From contig JAKLEZ010000017.1 in the NCBI GenBank assembly GCA_022711465.1, positions 1 through 64,000 of the forward strand: 64,000 bases of DNA, given 5' to 3'. Each line of letters begins with the position of its first letter. Positions within the stretch are counted from its first letter, which is position 1. The notes beneath the pieces are model-generated. The model was given only the letters and a program-made list of their open reading frames with translations, was not told the origin of the DNA and ran no database searches. Positions 32,487 to 40,628 of this stretch are shown here, one piece after another. The position numbers and the translations under genes are program-made. The DNA comes from Planctomycetota bacterium (lineage in GTDB: Bacteria; Planctomycetota; Phycisphaerae; UBA1845; PWPN01).

Positions 32487-33695
32487 TCATTTCCTGCTCA
32501 AATCCACGCAGACAGCCTTCTTCAGGTTGCGGGCGAAGAGCTTCCCCTGGTGCAGCGCGGGAATCGTCCAGCACCGTCCGTCGAGGATTGAGGCCGTCGC
32601 CGTCGGCTTGAACTCTTTCGGTGAGACTGGAGCGATCATCAACTTGCCGCTTTCGGTCAGGACGATCAGGTGGTTGTCGGCCAGGAGAACTGTCGAGTTG
32701 GCCGTGCGCTCGCGGACGTCCCAGAGGATCTTCCCGGTCATGAAGTCAACCGCCTTCAGCGACTTCTCGTCTCCGCCATACAACACACCGTCCCTGAGGA
32801 CGCACGACTGGAATTTGTTGACGATGTTCTTGTTCCGCCAGATCTCCTTGCCTTCCAGTTTGTCCCCGGCCGCGGCCATCTTGAACAAGGCGCACCCGGT
32901 ACCATAACCGGAAGTCAGGAAGAGATGGCCGTCGTGGAAGATGGGGGACGAGGCATTAACGTCGTAGGAGGTTTTCCAGGGGGTCTTCCAGACCTGCTTG
33001 CCGGTCTTGGCGTCGGCGATGATCACGCACTTGCCCATGAAGCCGACGATGTACCGCTTGTCTTCGAAGGTGAAGGGGTAGGGCGTGGCATACCCCGCCT
33101 GCTCGTCGCCGCATTTCCAGACCGTCTTTCCGGTCATCTTGTCCAGAGCGAGGAGCCCGCCGTCGGCGTTGCCGGGCGTCACCACAGCCAGATTGCCCTC
33201 AATGAGGACCGAGTTGCTGTAGCCCCACTGAGGTTCGTTGTTGCCCTTGTACCGCCAGATCTCATCGCCTTTGGCCGCATCGAAGCACAGTACCAAGCCG
33301 TGCCCGCCGACGATATAGACTCTGCCGCCATCGAATGTCGGCGTGGCCCGTGTTCCGTCACCGCCTTGTCCGTCTTTCCTTTCCGACTCGAATGCCTGCT
33401 GCCAGACGATGTCGCCCGTCCCGGCATCCAGGCAGTAGAGCACCTGTTTCCTTTCCTTGGTGCCACAGGTGAACACCTTATCGCCTACACAGGCGAACGA
33501 ACTGAAGGCCGCGCCGATGGGTTTGTCCCAGAGGATCTTCGGAGTCTCCGTCCAGGTGGTAGCGAAACCCGTCTCCGAGCTGATACCGTCGTGGTTCGGC
33601 CCTCGCCAATGGGGCCAGTCACCTGCGGCTGCTGGCAGAGGACACGCAACAACGCCGGCGAGCAGAATGAGGCAAGCCACCCACGCGGTTTTCAT
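32487..33695 (-). CDS. Exported PQQ-like beta-propeller protein (copy 2)
   Basis: The 402-residue product starts MKTAWVACLILLAGVVACPLP, a signal peptide, preceded by AAGGGAGA at good spacing. The mature part opens GDWPHWRGPNHDGISSETG, the counterpart of the same motif in the neighbouring copy, and has propeller blades such as VLYCLDAGTGDIVWQQAFE, LALDKMTGKTVWKCGDEQAG, IIADAKTGKQVWKTPWKT and AVDFMTGKILWDVRERTA. The pair probably arose by tandem duplication but has diverged widely. The family assembles in the periplasm or on the cell surface; the partner is unknown. The gene lies downstream of hslV on the same strand with a 126-base gap. Confidence 0.85.
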   Translation of the reverse strand: MKTAWVACLILLAGVVACPLPAAAGDWPHWRGPNHDGISSETGFATTWTETPKILWDKPIGAAFSSFACVGDKVFTCGTKERKQVLYCLDAGTGDIVWQQAFESERKDGQGGDGTRATPTFDGGRVYIVGGHGLVLCFDAAKGDEIWRYKGNNEPQWGYSNSVLIEGNLAVVTPGNADGGLLALDKMTGKTVWKCGDEQAGYATPYPFTFEDKRYIVGFMGKCVIIADAKTGKQVWKTPWKTSYDVNASSPIFHDGHLFLTSGYGTGCALFKMAAAGDKLEGKEIWRNKNIVNKFQSCVLRDGVLYGGDEKSLKAVDFMTGKILWDVRERTANSTVLLADNHLIVLTESGKLMIAPVSPKEFKPTATASILDGRCWTIPALHQGKLFARNLKKAVCVDLSRK

Positions 33696-33821
33696 ATGAG
33701 ATCTCCCTTCGAAGAAAGGCCGAAACGATCTTGTTCTCCCGTCAAGGCATTCCCCGACCCACGCCGGGGATTCTAAGCTGCAGGGGAGTCCTCGGCAACC
33801 ACACAACGTCTCGTGGGCATG

Positions 33822-34367
33822 TCAGAGAGTCTCGATGGTGATGTGTTCGTTGGTGTAGATGCAGATTCCCGCCGCAATGAGGAGGGACTCACGAACGATC
33901 TGGTCGGCCGGTAGGGCTGAATGGCGCAGCAGGGCCCTTGCCGCGGCGCCGGCGTACATCCCACCCGAACCGATGCCGATGATACCGTCGGTAGGCTCGA
34001 TGACATCGCCTGCCCCGCCCAGAATCAGGGACGTGTCCTGATCCACGACGGCGAGCATGGACTCCAGCCGCCGCAGAATACGATCCGTCCGCCAGTCCTT
34101 GGCCAGCTCGATGGCCGCCTTGCGCAGGTTGCCCTTGAACTCGTCGAGCTTGCGTTCGAACCGGTCCAGAAGGGCGAACGCGTCGGCCGCCCCGCCCGCA
34201 AAGCCACAGAGCACTTTGCCGCCGCATAGTCGGCGGATCTTGCTCGCATCGTGCTTGACGGCCGTCGCGCCGAGCGTCACTTGCCCATCGCCGCCGATGG
34301 CGCTCATTCCGTCGCGGCGGACAGCCAGAATCGTCGTACTTCGGACGATGTGCTCGGATCTGCTCAT
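33822..34367 (-). CDS. hslV: ATP-dependent protease peptidase subunit HslV
   Basis: HslV is the proteasome-like peptidase chamber that works with HslU. The 181-residue product begins MSRSEHIVRSTTILAVRRDG; in HslV the first Thr after processing is the nucleophile, and here the pair Thr-Thr at residues 11-12 (STTILAVRR) fits, leaving a slightly longer propeptide than usual. Other landmarks are GDGQVTLGATAVKHDASKIR, VLCGFAGGAADAFALLDRFE, GNLRKAAIELAKDWRTDRIL and GIGSGGMYAGAAARALL. ATG 34367 is the only start giving the family N-terminus; the frame is open much further upstream without similarity. hslU is on the same strand but about 20 kb away (12871-14214). Confidence 0.95.
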   Translation of the reverse strand: MSRSEHIVRSTTILAVRRDGMSAIGGDGQVTLGATAVKHDASKIRRLCGGKVLCGFAGGAADAFALLDRFERKLDEFKGNLRKAAIELAKDWRTDRILRRLESMLAVVDQDTSLILGGAGDVIEPTDGIIGIGSGGMYAGAAARALLRHSALPADQIVRESLLIAAGICIYTNEHITIETL

Positions 34368-34416
34368 ATGGAGATTACCGTAACCGCGACCCTGACGTTT
34401 CGCAACCTGATCCTGC

Positions 34417-34433
34417 GTGTAGTGTTCATACAC
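34417..34433. promoter_or_regulatory. Inverted repeat between hslV and a divergent lipoprotein gene
   Basis: GTGTA, seven bases, TACAC, in the 130-base divergent gap. A TATGAT box at 34443-34448 could be the -10 of the lipoprotein gene, which would place the repeat in its -35 region. It could be an operator or chance; the arms are short. Confidence 0.22.
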
Positions 34434-34497
34434 AAGAAGCCGTATGATGTGTGGACCGAGAAACGAAGTATTCGCCGAAACGGCAGGAGGTGCGCGC

Positions 34498-35055
34498 ATG
34501 GGCGGCAGATCGCTGATCCGCATCGGAGGGCTGGCCGTGGCGGTGGCCTTGGCCGGCTGCAACAACAAACCGCGGTCTGCGGGAACGGAAGCCGCCCCCA
34601 GCGACCAGGTGACGTCGTCGGCCGCCGCGGGTGAGACGAAGCCGTTCCCGGGTCCTGCCGTGGCCCGCTCGGCGTCTGAACCCGCTACCGGGCGGCCGGT
34701 TCCGGCTTCACTTCCCACGTCGACCTACGACTCGACGCCCCCTTACCCGGTTCGCATCTTCGTTCGTTCGCCGGAAGACGAGCAACCCGGCTGGCTCAGG
34801 ATTCTGTCGCTGATCGATCCGAAGGCTGCCGCCGCATGCAGCGGGCAGTTTGCCGTGAAGAACCAGATCGAGGTGACAACTGACAACGTACGGCAGATCC
34901 GCATCCACATCAGCCACTTGCCCCTGGCCGAGAGGAAACGAATCATCCTCCGCATCGACGACCAGCCGATTGAGCTGGCCCGCAAGAACCGGGACTACGT
35001 CATCCTGGAACGGCGCACCACCGGCGAATGGAATGTCGCCAAGTCTCTCCCGTAG
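34498..35055 (+). CDS. Hypothetical lipoprotein
   Basis: The 185-residue product begins with a lipobox signal (MGGRSLIRIGGLAVAVALAGC, Cys21) after a strong CAGGAGG ribosome site. A low-complexity Ala/Pro/Ser/Thr linker follows (residues about 25-85). The C-terminal domain (about 90-185) has FVRSPEDEQPGWLRILSLID, NQIEVTTDNVRQIRIHISHL and RIDDQPIELARKNRDYVILE, which could be a small beta-rich fold. I do not recognise a family. The gene lies 9 bases before the diacylglycerol-kinase-like gene and may be the first gene of an operon with it and kdsA. Confidence 0.6.
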   Translation: MGGRSLIRIGGLAVAVALAGCNNKPRSAGTEAAPSDQVTSSAAAGETKPFPGPAVARSASEPATGRPVPASLPTSTYDSTPPYPVRIFVRSPEDEQPGWLRILSLIDPKAAAACSGQFAVKNQIEVTTDNVRQIRIHISHLPLAERKRIILRIDDQPIELARKNRDYVILERRTTGEWNVAKSLP

Positions 35056-35064
35056 CGAATATCT

Positions 35065-35961
35065 ATGAAGGTTGCCGTCATCATCAATCCGGTCTCCGGG
35101 GCGAGCAAGACCGGTTCCCGGCTGCGCGAGCTTATCCCTCGGCTTCGACGCGACGGTCACCAGGTCGAACGATGGCCGACCACCGGACCGGGTGACGCCC
35201 GCCGACTGGGCCAGATGGCCGCCCATCAGGCCGACGCAGCCGTGATCGTCGGCGGCGACGGCACAGTGTGCGAGGCGGCCGATGGTCTGGTCGGCAGCAC
35301 GGTTCCCATGGTTCTGTGGCCGGCGGGTACGGAGAACCTCGTGGCACGGTCGCTGGGCTTCAAGGCCGATCCAGAGACAGTGAGCCGTTGCCTGAGCCGT
35401 GGCCGGACGATGACAATCGACCTGGGTAAGGCCAACGGGCGATCTTTCACCGTGGTCGCCGGCGTCGGCTTTGATGCCGAGGTGGTCGAACGACTGACCC
35501 GGCTGAGGACCGGGCATATCACCCATCTGTCCTATTTCTGGCCATTGTGGCGGACGTTCTGGGAGCATCGCTGGCCACGGATACTGGTCGAGGCGGAATC
35601 ACCGGCGGGGACGATCCGTTGGGACGGTCGCGGGCTGGTTTTTGTCGGCAACATGGCCCGCTATGCCCTTGGACTGCCTGTGGTCCGTGACGCCAGGCCG
35701 GACGACGGGCTGCTCGACCTTTGCATCCTGCCCTGCACCAATCACGTCCAACTGATCGGGCATTCGCTCCGTACGCTGGTTAAGCGGCACGTCGAGCGTC
35801 CCGGCGTTCTTTACGAACGGGTAACACGGCTGCGCGCAACCTCCCCAAGCTTGGTGCCCTATGAGGCCGACGGCGAAGCGGCCGGTTGCCTGCCTCTGAA
35901 TATCGAGATCCGGCCGGCCGCCATCCGAGTCAAGGTTCCACCCGCACCGCCGAGCAGGTAG
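35065..35961 (+). CDS. Diacylglycerol kinase/sphingosine kinase-family lipid kinase
   Basis: The 298-residue product begins MKVAVIINPVSGASKTGSRL, the family's N-terminal strand and NPxSG motif. It has the nucleotide-binding signature VIVGGDGTVCEAADGLVGS (GGDGTxxE, near residue 62), LWPAGTENLVARSLGF, and the second-domain segment VVAGVGFDAEVVERL, ending in the PYEADGEAAG strand where this family usually has DGE. Members phosphorylate diacylglycerol, undecaprenol or sphingoid bases at the membrane. Which lipid is used here is unknown. It sits 12 bases ahead of kdsA, which makes a lipopolysaccharide precursor, so an envelope-lipid role fits. Confidence 0.88.
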   Translation: MKVAVIINPVSGASKTGSRLRELIPRLRRDGHQVERWPTTGPGDARRLGQMAAHQADAAVIVGGDGTVCEAADGLVGSTVPMVLWPAGTENLVARSLGFKADPETVSRCLSRGRTMTIDLGKANGRSFTVVAGVGFDAEVVERLTRLRTGHITHLSYFWPLWRTFWEHRWPRILVEAESPAGTIRWDGRGLVFVGNMARYALGLPVVRDARPDDGLLDLCILPCTNHVQLIGHSLRTLVKRHVERPGVLYERVTRLRATSPSLVPYEADGEAAGCLPLNIEIRPAAIRVKVPPAPPSR

Positions 35962-35964
35962 AAT
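35959..35964 (+). promoter_or_regulatory. -10-like box placed for leaderless kdsA transcription
   Basis: TAGAAT lies eight bases before the kdsA ATG, which has no Shine-Dalgarno. Transcription would begin at or next to the start codon. The -35 region (TTCCAC, inside the upstream gene) is a poor match, so read-through from the preceding gene is the alternative. Confidence 0.3.
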
Positions 35965-35972
35965 CCGGTACC

Positions 35973-36830
35973 ATGACCACGCAGACTCCACTGGACATGG
36001 ACGCGACGCCAAGTGCTCGGCCGGTCGCCATTGGACCCGTCCGCATCGGGCCGGGGTGCCCACTGACCCTGCTAGCCGGCCCTTGCGTCATCGAGTCCCG
36101 CGAACACACCCTCCGCCTGGCCGAAGGCGTCCAGCGAGTCGCCCAGAGCCTGGGCCTCTCCTTGATCTTCAAGGCCAGTTTCGACAAGGCCAACCGATTG
36201 AGCCTACGCGGCTTCCGAGGGCCGGGCCTCGACGAGGGGCTGAAGATCCTGGCCGAAGTGCGTCAGGCGATCGGTCTGCCGGTCGTCTCGGACATCCACG
36301 ATCCCGCGCAGGCGGCCGTCGCCGCCAACGTGCTCGATCTGCTTCAGATTCCTGCCTTTCTCTGCCGCCAGACCGATCTGCTCCAGGCTGCCGGACAGAC
36401 CGGCCGACCGGTCAACATCAAGAAGGGTCAGTTCATGTCGCCGGAAATGATGCGCCTGGCGGTCGAGAAGGTGAGGGAGGCAGGTGCGCCCGGCGTGTTG
36501 CTCACCGAGCGGGGTACGTTCTTCGGCTACGGCCGGCTGGTCAACGACATGACCGCGATTCCGCGTATGGCCGTTTGGGCTCCGGTGGTCTTTGACGCCA
36601 CGCACTCCTGTCAATTGCCCGGCGAAGGCGGAATACAGTCCGGCGGGCAGCGTGAGATGACTCCGGTGCTCGCGAAGGCGGGGATCGCCGCGGGGGCTCA
36701 CGCCCTGTTCCTGGAAGTTCACGACCGGCCCGACGAGGCCAAGAGCGACTCGGCCACCGTCTGGCCGCTGGACCGACTCAGCGATCTGCTGGCTGAGTGC
36801 TTGCGGGTATTCGAGGTGACGCGCGGGTAG
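35973..36830 (+). CDS. kdsA: 2-dehydro-3-deoxyphosphooctonate aldolase KdsA (KDO-8-phosphate synthase)
   Basis: KdsA condenses phosphoenolpyruvate with arabinose 5-phosphate to KDO-8-phosphate for lipopolysaccharide. The 285-residue product has LLAGPCVIESREHTLRLAEG, FKASFDKANRLSLRGFRGPG, VSDIHDPAQAAV, NIKKGQFMSPEMM and FDATHSCQLPGEGG. The cysteine in AGPCVIES and the later His, Glu and Asp (ATHSCQ, FLEVHDRPDEAKSD) are those of the metal-dependent class, as in Aquifex; the E. coli enzyme has Asn in place of that Cys. ATG 35973 begins the protein with about 28 residues before the fold. Its last 53 bases overlap the 3' end of the converging TPR gene. Its presence supports an LPS-type outer membrane. 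Confidence 0.94.
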   Translation: MTTQTPLDMDATPSARPVAIGPVRIGPGCPLTLLAGPCVIESREHTLRLAEGVQRVAQSLGLSLIFKASFDKANRLSLRGFRGPGLDEGLKILAEVRQAIGLPVVSDIHDPAQAAVAANVLDLLQIPAFLCRQTDLLQAAGQTGRPVNIKKGQFMSPEMMRLAVEKVREAGAPGVLLTERGTFFGYGRLVNDMTAIPRMAVWAPVVFDATHSCQLPGEGGIQSGGQREMTPVLAKAGIAAGAHALFLEVHDRPDEAKSDSATVWPLDRLSDLLAECLRVFEVTRG

Positions 36831-39588
36831 TGGCGGCGGTGGCCTTGGCCTCCCTTTCCACGGATTCGATGACGCGTTTCCACCGCGGCCCGCCCAGCGT
36901 CGCGTCGTGAAAGCGCTGTTGAGCGATAGGCAGAATGATCGAGGCCGGTTCCCCTCCGAGTCTGGCCAGGCATTGGAGATTGCCGGCGAAAGCCTGCCAC
37001 CACGGAGCAGAATGCTCCGGGACCTCCTGCCAGATCCGGTTGAACAGGGTGACGGCTTCTTCCGGTTTACCCGTCATGAGCAAACAGGTGGCCTCACCCA
37101 GCCGGACATCGATCCGCGAAGCGACGTTGTCCGGGAGCTGGTCCTTCGGAAGAGTCGCCAGCTCCCGGAATACGGGTAGAGCGGCGTGAGCCTTACCGGC
37201 ATCAATCAGCGACCAGGCTCGCCAGACGCGGATCAGAATCGCGTCGCTGGATGTCACCTGGTCGGGACGGTCCTGGAACCACGCGAGGAGCTGGTCGGCC
37301 AGCCGGACCGCTTCCTCGGCCAGTTCTGTGACTACCTGATCGTCGCCGCTGTCGCTCGCCTCCGCGATCTCCTCGCGCATGGTCTCGAGGAGTCGGGCCA
37401 TCACCGGTCCGGCGTGCTCCGGGTCGGCCCTGAGGAACCGTTCGACCACCTCGCGAGCCTCGGCGAGTTTCTTGAGTTGCCGCAGGGCAAGGACCCGCTC
37501 GCGCAGAGCCGCCCCCACCGCGACTGGACAATCCGGGAACCGCTCCTCGAATGATGCGAGGACCTCCTCTGCCGCCGCCGAGCGAGCGATCAACGGCGAA
37601 TTGAGCAGGTCCGCCTGCAGCAGCACGGTGTCGGCCACCAGGCAGTGCTCGGGATCACCGGCCTTGTCTGCCCCCCGGCCTCTGGCAAAGGCCACCGTTT
37701 CTTGAGCCGCCTTCAGAGCCTCCTCTGCCATCGCTCCCAGGTCGGCCTTGGCTGTCTTGGGGTCACCGGCCGCCTGCTGGAGCAGGACTCGCAGGCAGCG
37801 GGCCCGCCGTGCCGCCGCCTTGAGGGCGTTGGCATCGTCAGGGGCGACGGCGGCATACTCCTTGGCCGCTTCCCGCCACTGTCCCCCATCCTCAACCGCC
37901 CGGGCGATGAAGTACTGCAGTCGCTTGGTCTCGGGGGTGTTTGGGGCCAGGTCGCGAAGCAGCCGGCCGGCCCGAAGGAAGGCCCCACGTGCCTCAGGGG
38001 TCTCGCCATGTTCCGGCAGACGCAGCATTTCCTGGGCAATGGCCACGGCCTGCCCGACCGCGATCAGCGCCCGGTCGTGCCGAGGGTACCTGCGGGCCAG
38101 ATCACAGAGGACGCTGCAGGCCTCAAGGGAGTCTCCGGCCAGATAGAACCCTCGCCCCAGCAAGAACATCAGCTCGCCCACGGTGGCTGGCGGCGTACCC
38201 TCGGGCGGTTTGGCGGCCACACCCAGCAACATGTGCACCACCCCCTTCAGGGCGGCGTCCTCGCGGCGCCGATCGGGCTGACAATCGGTCACCAGGTTGT
38301 GCAGGGCGGCCCCCGCCAGGAGCTGCATCTGAAAGGCGGCCGGAGAGGTCAGTTCCGGAAGCGAGTCCATCCCCAGACCGAAAGCCGCGTACACCATCTC
38401 GCGATGTGTTGTGGACACATCCGCGAAGCGCTGAACAGGGGCGAGGGTTCCGGCGGTTCCATGAAACCTCGTGGCCGCCGCCCGGAGATCCCCCTGACGG
38501 GCAAGGATGTCCGATTCCAGGATCGCGATGGCCAAAGACGCCGACTTGTCGTCCGGCCGGGTCTGCTCGGCCCATTGTCGGCCTTGGGCCACAGCCCCGA
38601 GGGCCTCGGTGAACTTGCCGGCGTCGCGGAGACCACGGATCTGTTCGAGAATACCGAGCAATGACGCCCACCGGAGTCGCTGGCGCTCCGCCGGATCGCC
38701 GACCTTGGTCATCGTGGCCAAAATCCGCCGGGCGTGGGCGGCGCCTTCATCGAACCGCTTGAGCTGGCGGCACGACACGGCCGCGACCACCAAGGTATTG
38801 CAGCGCAGTGCCTCCTGGCCGGGGTTCTGACTCTCGGTCCAACCCTGCCGTTCCGTGACCTCCTGGAGAAGCTCCGTGAAGGCAGCCGACCGCTGCTGTT
38901 CGTTCAGATCGGTGCTCAACGCCCGATAGAGTCCTGCCCAGAGCGAGAGCATGTTTGCCTGGCGATCGGCGGTCTCCAGCTCGCGCAGGGCGCCCGAAGC
39001 CGTGGCCTGGACAACGGCCTGCTCGTCCATCTCGCCCACTCTGTTCCAGGCGGCCTGGATATCTCTCCTTAGACCGCCCAGTGTCTCGATGGCGGCGCCG
39101 GCGGCCGACGCAACGCTGGCCCGTGCCCGCCCGCCGAATTCGTGAAGCAGCACTGCCTCGAAGGCATCAGGGGCAAGACGTTCCAGATAGTCACGGGCCA
39201 GTTCGATCTGCCACTTCAGGCGGTTTCGGTCCTTCGGCCGCTGGGCAAGCAGCTCGATCAGGATCGCGCTCGCCTCGCCAACCTTGGCACGCCGCTGGTA
39301 CGCGGGTAAGCCGGCGGCCTCCACCTGGGTCAGGAGGTGGTCGCGCCGCCGGGACTGTCGCGTGACCAGATCGGCAGCCGGGTTGTCGGTGTCGTACTGA
39401 GCCAACCAGTCGGTGAGCCGCCGGCGGCGCAGCTCCTCGCGAAAGGCGGTCTCGTCCAAGGCCGTCCCGGACGGCGGGGAATCGGCCTTCTCCGCTCTTG
39501 CCGGCCAAGCAGCCCCGACAAGGTTCGCCGATATCGCGCTCAGGGCCAGGAGCAGGGCAGAGGTCAACCGCTGGCGGCGAAGGCTCAT
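36778..39588 (-). CDS. Exported TPR-like repeat protein of the ExbB/ExbD operon
   Basis: The 936-residue product begins MSLRRQRLTSALLLALSAIS, a signal peptide ending near WPARAE. The rest is almost wholly alpha-helical, with TPR-like units (CRQLKRFDEGAAHARRILAT; GRGFYLAGDSLEACSVLCDL; DAGKAHAALPVFRELATLP; LLMTGKPEEAVTLFNRIWQE) and long charged helices between them. The start overlaps the stop of the second exbD as ATGA, so the two are translationally coupled. It is most likely a periplasmic or outer-membrane-associated scaffold moved or recruited by the Exb motor. No enzyme motif is seen. The 3' end overlaps kdsA by 53 bases tail to tail. Confidence 0.78.
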   Translation of the reverse strand: MSLRRQRLTSALLLALSAISANLVGAAWPARAEKADSPPSGTALDETAFREELRRRRLTDWLAQYDTDNPAADLVTRQSRRRDHLLTQVEAAGLPAYQRRAKVGEASAILIELLAQRPKDRNRLKWQIELARDYLERLAPDAFEAVLLHEFGGRARASVASAAGAAIETLGGLRRDIQAAWNRVGEMDEQAVVQATASGALRELETADRQANMLSLWAGLYRALSTDLNEQQRSAAFTELLQEVTERQGWTESQNPGQEALRCNTLVVAAVSCRQLKRFDEGAAHARRILATMTKVGDPAERQRLRWASLLGILEQIRGLRDAGKFTEALGAVAQGRQWAEQTRPDDKSASLAIAILESDILARQGDLRAAATRFHGTAGTLAPVQRFADVSTTHREMVYAAFGLGMDSLPELTSPAAFQMQLLAGAALHNLVTDCQPDRRREDAALKGVVHMLLGVAAKPPEGTPPATVGELMFLLGRGFYLAGDSLEACSVLCDLARRYPRHDRALIAVGQAVAIAQEMLRLPEHGETPEARGAFLRAGRLLRDLAPNTPETKRLQYFIARAVEDGGQWREAAKEYAAVAPDDANALKAAARRARCLRVLLQQAAGDPKTAKADLGAMAEEALKAAQETVAFARGRGADKAGDPEHCLVADTVLLQADLLNSPLIARSAAAEEVLASFEERFPDCPVAVGAALRERVLALRQLKKLAEAREVVERFLRADPEHAGPVMARLLETMREEIAEASDSGDDQVVTELAEEAVRLADQLLAWFQDRPDQVTSSDAILIRVWRAWSLIDAGKAHAALPVFRELATLPKDQLPDNVASRIDVRLGEATCLLMTGKPEEAVTLFNRIWQEVPEHSAPWWQAFAGNLQCLARLGGEPASIILPIAQQRFHDATLGGPRWKRVIESVEREAKATAATTRASPRIPASTQPADR

Positions 39589-40139
39589 CTCGCTGCCCCC
39601 GCGAACATGATCTTCTGGAATTCGGCCGCCATGGCGGCATTGTAGGCGTTGATCACATCATCCCAGGGCACGTCATCACCGGCCACGAGATACACCGGGG
39701 TGCCTTCGTCATAGCCGGGAATCTCGTTGCGGATCTTGCGGAGATGACCGACCAGAGAGCTGGGCGATACTCCGGTCTCCGCCAGCTTGTCGATGGTCAC
39801 GCGGCATCCCCTCTCGGCGGCGGGGTCGGCCACCAGTCGGATGCGGATCGGTGCACGGGGAACGCTGGCCGCCGCGACATGAGCGGCCGCCTGCCCCTTG
39901 ACCGGCAAATCAGAGCGCAGCAGACCCTCGATAGCTCCGAATCGGCTGATAGCCATGAACAGGAAAAGGAGATTGAAGACCGTATCGATCATCGGGGTCA
40001 AGTTCAGCGACATGACCCAGCTGGACGGTCGGCGGCGACGACGAGAACCGTAGCGGCCGTACCTCCGCCGATAGTCTCCATAGGTCCGCAGCGGCGTCAC
40101 CGGCGGATGAGGGGCCATGTTGTCAGACTGCTCCGTCAT
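39585..40139 (-). CDS. ExbD/TolR-family protein (second copy)
   Basis: The 184-residue protein has a long basic N-terminus (YRRRYGRYGSRRRRRPSS) before one membrane helix, MSLNLTPMIDTVFNLLFLFM, with the proton-pathway Asp in TPMID. A periplasmic domain follows, ending NAYNAAMAAEFQKIMFAG. The family works with ExbB/TolQ/MotA-type channels to turn proton flow into movement of a periplasmic partner. The basic stretch is longer than in the first copy and could bind membrane phosphate groups. It follows the first exbD after 15 bases and overlaps the next gene by four. Confidence 0.88.
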   Translation of the reverse strand: MTEQSDNMAPHPPVTPLRTYGDYRRRYGRYGSRRRRRPSSWVMSLNLTPMIDTVFNLLFLFMAISRFGAIEGLLRSDLPVKGQAAAHVAAASVPRAPIRIRLVADPAAERGCRVTIDKLAETGVSPSSLVGHLRKIRNEIPGYDEGTPVYLVAGDDVPWDDVINAYNAAMAAEFQKIMFAGAAR

Positions 40140-40154
40140 CCAGGGCCTCTCAGC

Positions 40155-40604
40155 TCACTTGCTGACATCCAGTTCGGCGACCAGTTGAAGCCGTGTCAAC
40201 CGATTGGCCGCGACCATCTCCATGACCTGGCGAATAGAACCGTAATGGACCCGGCGATCGCCTCGCAGGATGACATCGACTTTCGGGTTGACCCTGGCCA
40301 GCTCGCCAAGTCTCGCGTCCAGCTCGCTCCAAGAGGCTACCGGCACCGGGCCGAACATCAAGTCCGGCTCGCCGGTCTCCTTGTTGTACAACAGATTGAG
40401 AATGATCTTGTCGGGCACTTTCCGGTCTTCGGCCAGGCTTTCGTGCGGCCGGGGCAGGGACATATCCGGTTTCTCGGCAGAGGCGTAGTGACTGGCGAGC
40501 ATGAAGTAGGTGAGCAGCAGGAAGGTCACGTCGATGAGCGGCGTCATGTTGAATTGCCACTCCGACGAGCGACGAGATCGAGAGACTGAGGATCGCGCAG
40601 CCAT
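40155..40604 (-). CDS. ExbD/TolR-family protein (first copy)
   Basis: The 149-residue protein has the canonical topology: a short basic cytoplasmic segment (SVSRSRRSSEWQF), membrane helix NMTPLIDVTFLLLTYFML with the conserved Asp, then the periplasmic domain ending RLTRLQLVAELDVSK. The segment KVDVILRGDRRVHYGSIRQV is the family pattern. I chose ATG 40604; a GTG at 40622 is in frame and cannot be excluded. It follows exbB closely. Two exbD genes behind one exbB is an arrangement seen in Tol-like and gliding-motor systems rather than simple TonB energising. Confidence 0.9.
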   Translation of the reverse strand: MAARSSVSRSRRSSEWQFNMTPLIDVTFLLLTYFMLASHYASAEKPDMSLPRPHESLAEDRKVPDKIILNLLYNKETGEPDLMFGPVPVASWSELDARLGELARVNPKVDVILRGDRRVHYGSIRQVMEMVAANRLTRLQLVAELDVSK

Positions 40605-40628
40605 CTGGACAGCCCACCACACCAGCGT

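Noticed and set aside
35886..35972. Longer kdsA frame starting inside the lipid kinase gene
   Set aside because: The added residues overlap the kinase C-terminus, have no similarity to KdsA and no ribosome site. ATG 35973 gives a normal-length protein.
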